A stretch of DNA of 64,000 nt, from positions 1 through 64,000 of the forward strand of contig JBEKJO010000005.1 of assembly GCA_050011195.1 (NCBI GenBank), read 5' to 3'. Made by a program: the position numbers and the translations under genes. The DNA is from PALSA-1440 sp050011195. Its GTDB lineage: Bacteria > Verrucomicrobiota > Verrucomicrobiia > Limisphaerales > UBA8199. Positions 61,984 through 64,000 of this stretch are shown piece by piece. The notes beneath the pieces are model-generated. The model searched no databases. It saw only the letters and a list, made by a program, of their open reading frames with translations, and was not told the origin of the DNA. Within the stretch, counting starts at the first letter, position 1. Each line of letters starts with the position of its first letter.

Positions 61984-62355
61984 ATGACACGCGATGAGAT
62001 GAAGGCACGGACGAAGACATACGCGAAGCGCATTGTGAAGCTGTGCGAGGCGCTGCCGGATAAATGGGTAGCGCGGACACTGGGCACTCAACTCCTTCGT
62101 AGCGGGACTTCGGTCGGGGCCAATTATCGGGCGGTCTGCCGTGCGAAATCGACCGCAGACTTTCTCAACAAGCTCCGCATCGTTGAGGAAGAGTGTGACG
62201 AATCGCTTTTCTGGATGGAGTTGCTGGTGGAAAACAACCTGGTCAAGAGTGCACGTCTCAACCGCCTGATGCAAGAAGGCAACGAACTCCTCTCCATAGT
62301 CGTGGCCTCAGCCAAAACCACCCGGGCCTCCACCGAACCTCCAACAGCCTCATAA
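61984..62355 (+). CDS. Four-helix-bundle protein (S23/IVS family)
   Basis: A 123-residue, all-helical protein of the S23/intervening-sequence (TIGR02436-type) family. Typical parts are TYAKRIVKLCEALPDK, LGTQLLRSGTSVGANYRAVC, STADFLNKLRIVEEECDESL, WMELLVENNLV and a last helix NRLMQEGNELLSIVVASAKT. Relatives are encoded in intervening sequences of 23S rRNA genes, and the Avd accessory factor of diversity-generating retroelements has the same fold. There is no reverse transcriptase or rRNA here. It is bracketed by inverted heptad arrays; its stop codon TAA overlaps the right array. It interrupts the cdsA-dxr operon and is likely foreign to it. Confidence 0.88.
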   Translation: MTRDEMKARTKTYAKRIVKLCEALPDKWVARTLGTQLLRSGTSVGANYRAVCRAKSTADFLNKLRIVEEECDESLFWMELLVENNLVKSARLNRLMQEGNELLSIVVASAKTTRASTEPPTAS

Positions 62356-62371
62356 ATCGTAAATCGTAAAT
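62352..62371. repeat. Right heptad array, running into the dxr start codon
   Basis: ATAAATC GTAAATC GTAAAT, three 7-base units overlapping the four-helix-bundle stop codon at one end and the first two bases of the dxr ATG at the other. The dxr ribosome-binding region is therefore made of repeat and has no SD sequence. Confidence 0.92.
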
Positions 62372-63509
62372 GCGTAACGTCGTTCTCCTCGGCAGCACCG
62401 GCTCCATCGGCACCAGTACCATCAAGGTGGCCGAGGACCTACCGGATAAAATCCGTCTGCTCGGGCTGGCTGCGGGCAACAATGTGGAGCTGCTCCTGGA
62501 ACAAACCCGCAAGCACCGGCCCGAGGCCGTTTCCATTACCGACCCGGCGAAGGCCCGGGAATTGCGTGATACGCTCGGCACGACCACAGAGGTTCATTCG
62601 GGCGCCGAAGGCCTGGTGAAGCTCGCCACGCTGCCCGGGGCGGATATTGTACTCATTGCCATCGTGGGCACGGCCGGTCTGCAACCGGCCCTGGCCGCCA
62701 TTCGCGCGGGCAAAGATATTGCCGTGGCTTCCAAGGAAATTCTCGTCATGGCGGGCGAAATCGTCATGCGCGAAGCATGCCGGCAGGGCGTGAATGTGCT
62801 GGCCGTCGATAGCGAGCACTCGGCGATATTCCAGTGTCTGGACGGCAAACCCGCCGGGTCCGTGCGCCGGCTTTGGCTGACGGCCTCGGGAGGGCCTTTT
62901 CGCACTACGCCCAAAGGGGAGTTTGCGGCCATCACCGTCGAGCGCGCCTTGCAACATCCTTCCTGGGTCATGGGCCGGAAGATCACCATTGATTCGGCGA
63001 CGCTCTTCAACAAAGGGCTGGAGATGATCGAAGCGCGCTGGCTGTTTGATGTCGAGATGGGCCGCGTGTCGGTGGTGGTCCATCCTCAAAGCGTCGTGCA
63101 TTCAATGGTTGAGTTTGTCGATGGCTCGATGCTGGCGCAGCTTTCGACGCCGGACATGTGCCTGCCGATTCAATATGCCCTGACCTACCCCGACCGGGCG
63201 CCCAGCCAACGCGTGCAAACCAATTTGGCGAAACTGGGCGCGCTGACGTTTGAGGAGCCTGACCCGGACCGGTTCCCGGCTTTGGAACTCGCGCGCCGGG
63301 CCGGGGAAGTGGGCGGCACGTTGCCGGCGGTGCTAAACGCAGCCAATGAGGTCGCCGTCGAAGCCTTTGTGAACCGGCAGATCAGCTTCCCGGACATATC
63401 CGCCGTGGTCCGCCGCACCATGGAGCGCCACCAGCCCGTACCGCACCCCACCTTGCCGCAGATTCTCGAAGCCGACGCCTGGGCGCGGGCCGAAGCGGCC
63501 AGGGGCTGA
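62370..63509 (+). CDS. dxr: 1-deoxy-D-xylulose 5-phosphate reductoisomerase
   Basis: A 379-residue enzyme of the MEP isoprenoid pathway that makes MEP with NADPH. Visible motifs are VVLLGSTGSIGTSTIKVAED, AVASKEILVMAGEIVM, VDSEHSAIFQCL, the flexible loop/active-site region LTASGGPF and HPSWVMGRKITIDSATLFNK, and VHPQSVVHSMVEFVDGS. It belongs with uppS and cdsA upstream and rseP downstream, a common order. The start codon is built from the last bases of the heptad array, so translation may depend on that sequence. Confidence 0.96.
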   Translation: MRNVVLLGSTGSIGTSTIKVAEDLPDKIRLLGLAAGNNVELLLEQTRKHRPEAVSITDPAKARELRDTLGTTTEVHSGAEGLVKLATLPGADIVLIAIVGTAGLQPALAAIRAGKDIAVASKEILVMAGEIVMREACRQGVNVLAVDSEHSAIFQCLDGKPAGSVRRLWLTASGGPFRTTPKGEFAAITVERALQHPSWVMGRKITIDSATLFNKGLEMIEARWLFDVEMGRVSVVVHPQSVVHSMVEFVDGSMLAQLSTPDMCLPIQYALTYPDRAPSQRVQTNLAKLGALTFEEPDPDRFPALELARRAGEVGGTLPAVLNAANEVAVEAFVNRQISFPDISAVVRRTMERHQPVPHPTLPQILEADAWARAEAARG

Positions 63510-63607
63510 CGCTGCCCGAATGCCTTTGAAGCTGTGCCCCGGCCGACCGGGCCTCCAACAATTAACTGGAATAAACGCCCAGTCCGGCTAAGTTCTCCCA
63601 ACCAAAT

Positions 63608-64000
63608 ATGTGGCTCTTGAACATTGTCTATGTGGTCGTCGCGGTCATCCTGCTCTTCGGTGCCGCCGTTTTTGTCCATGAATATGGACACTACTGGATG
63701 GCGTTGCGGCGCGGCTTGAAGATCGAGGGCTTCTCGATTGGGTTCGGGCCGAAGATCGTGAGTTGGATGCGCGATGGCGTGGAATGGTCCTGGCGCTGGA
63801 TTCCAGCCGGGGGCTTCGTCAAGCTCCCCCAGATGGTCACGTCGGACGCTCTGGAGGGCAAGGCGGCGGAGTCCGCCGAGCCACTGCCTGCCGCTTCGCC
63901 CTGGTCAAAAATCCTGGTCGCTTTTGCCGGGCCGATGATGAACGTGCTTTTTGGCGTGGCCATCGCCTTCCTGCTATGGGGGGTGGGGATTCCCACCCCG
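63608..64000 (+). CDS. rseP: Site-2 protease RseP (cut by window end)
   Basis: The first 131 residues of an intramembrane zinc protease. The first membrane segment (IVYVVVAVILLFGAAVFVHE) holds the active site HEYGH. FSIGFGPKIVSW and IPAGGFVKLPQM are the family motifs that follow, and a second segment (ILVAFAGPMMNVLFGVAIAF) starts before the window ends. PDZ and C-terminal parts lie outside. It probably regulates envelope stress by cutting an anti-sigma factor. It follows dxr by about 100 bases. Confidence 0.93.
   Translation, partial: MWLLNIVYVVVAVILLFGAAVFVHEYGHYWMALRRGLKIEGFSIGFGPKIVSWMRDGVEWSWRWIPAGGFVKLPQMVTSDALEGKAAESAEPLPAASPWSKILVAFAGPMMNVLFGVAIAFLLWGVGIPTP

Larger units (their letters stand above)
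61927..62371 (+). mobile_element. Candidate heptad-flanked unit carrying a four-helix-bundle gene
   Basis: Inverted GATTTAC (61927-61955) and GTAAATC (62352-62371) arrays bracket one gene, and the unit exactly fills the gap from the cdsA stop to the dxr start codon. The arms are reverse complements over CGATTTACGATTTA. A gene-less version lies at 60884-60953. No target duplication, transposase or recombinase is visible. The mobile nature is inferred from the bracketed layout. Confidence 0.55.

Noticed and set aside
61984..62355. Diversity-generating retroelement (Avd-like gene)
   Set aside because: No reverse transcriptase, template repeat or variable repeat is found near the four-helix-bundle gene, so only the shared fold remains.
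58741..62371. CRISPR array
   Set aside because: The repeats are 7 bases long with no unique spacers of 30-40 bases, and no cas genes are present.

Overview
This is a 64 kb high-GC chromosomal window that looks like a Verrucomicrobiota genome, probably in the Limisphaerales/Pedosphaera direction. That placement is inferred from gene style, not from a marker gene. The clues are large secreted proteins with Ig-like and LamG domains, a remnant of an H-X9-DG type prepilin-like protein, an ECF-type sigma factor fused to a membrane-anchored C-terminal domain, a homodimeric (AceE-type) pyruvate dehydrogenase, and many short palindromic and heptanucleotide repeats. No phage, plasmid, CRISPR or classical transposase is visible.

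Layout. 1-7.4 kb (minus): three start-stop-overlapping genes for secreted proteins (Ig-like, HEAT-like, Ig/LamG). 8-11.5 kb (plus): an NtrB-like kinase, a lone receiver and an NtrC-like sigma-54 activator whose receiver is a close duplicate of the lone one. 12-20 kb (minus): tRNA-Pro(GGG), then the pyruvate dehydrogenase cluster (aceE, aceF, lpdA) with a mannonate dehydratase and an SDR oxidoreductase between E1 and E2; a lipoate-protein ligase is divergent from aceE. 21-28 kb (plus): an FN3 protein, a ceramidase-like lipoprotein coupled to an APC permease, a small secreted Cys protein and another Ig-repeat protein. 28-32 kb: smc. 32-35.7 kb: the fused sigma factor and a GHL10-type glycosidase, both preceded by the same 54-bp element. 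35.7-40.3 kb (minus): a five-gene phosphorelay cluster. 41-45 kb: redoxin, DsbD-like, SirB1-like and a small membrane protein. 45.5-53.8 kb: ACT protein, GH13 enzyme, gltB and gltD. 53.6-55 kb: a BstYI-like restriction-modification locus whose nuclease gene is truncated. 55-58.6 kb: C39-like peptidase, SET-domain protein, RluA-type pseudouridine synthase and ThrH. 58.9-64 kb (plus): purA, uppS, cdsA, a four-helix-bundle (S23/IVS family) gene, dxr and rseP (cut by the window end).

The most unusual theme is a set of tandem heptanucleotide repeats of several sequence families. They often occur as inverted pairs, between genes and also inside smc, a histidine kinase and a GH13 gene, where they are translated. 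One inverted pair exactly brackets the four-helix-bundle gene and fills the cdsA-dxr junction up to the dxr start codon. A nearly empty copy of the same pair sits one junction upstream (uppS-cdsA). I read this as a candidate small mobile unit: heptad-repeat ends plus an S23-family protein. Separate long perfect palindromes of REP/MITE type are also present, one of them translated inside the pseudouridine synthase.
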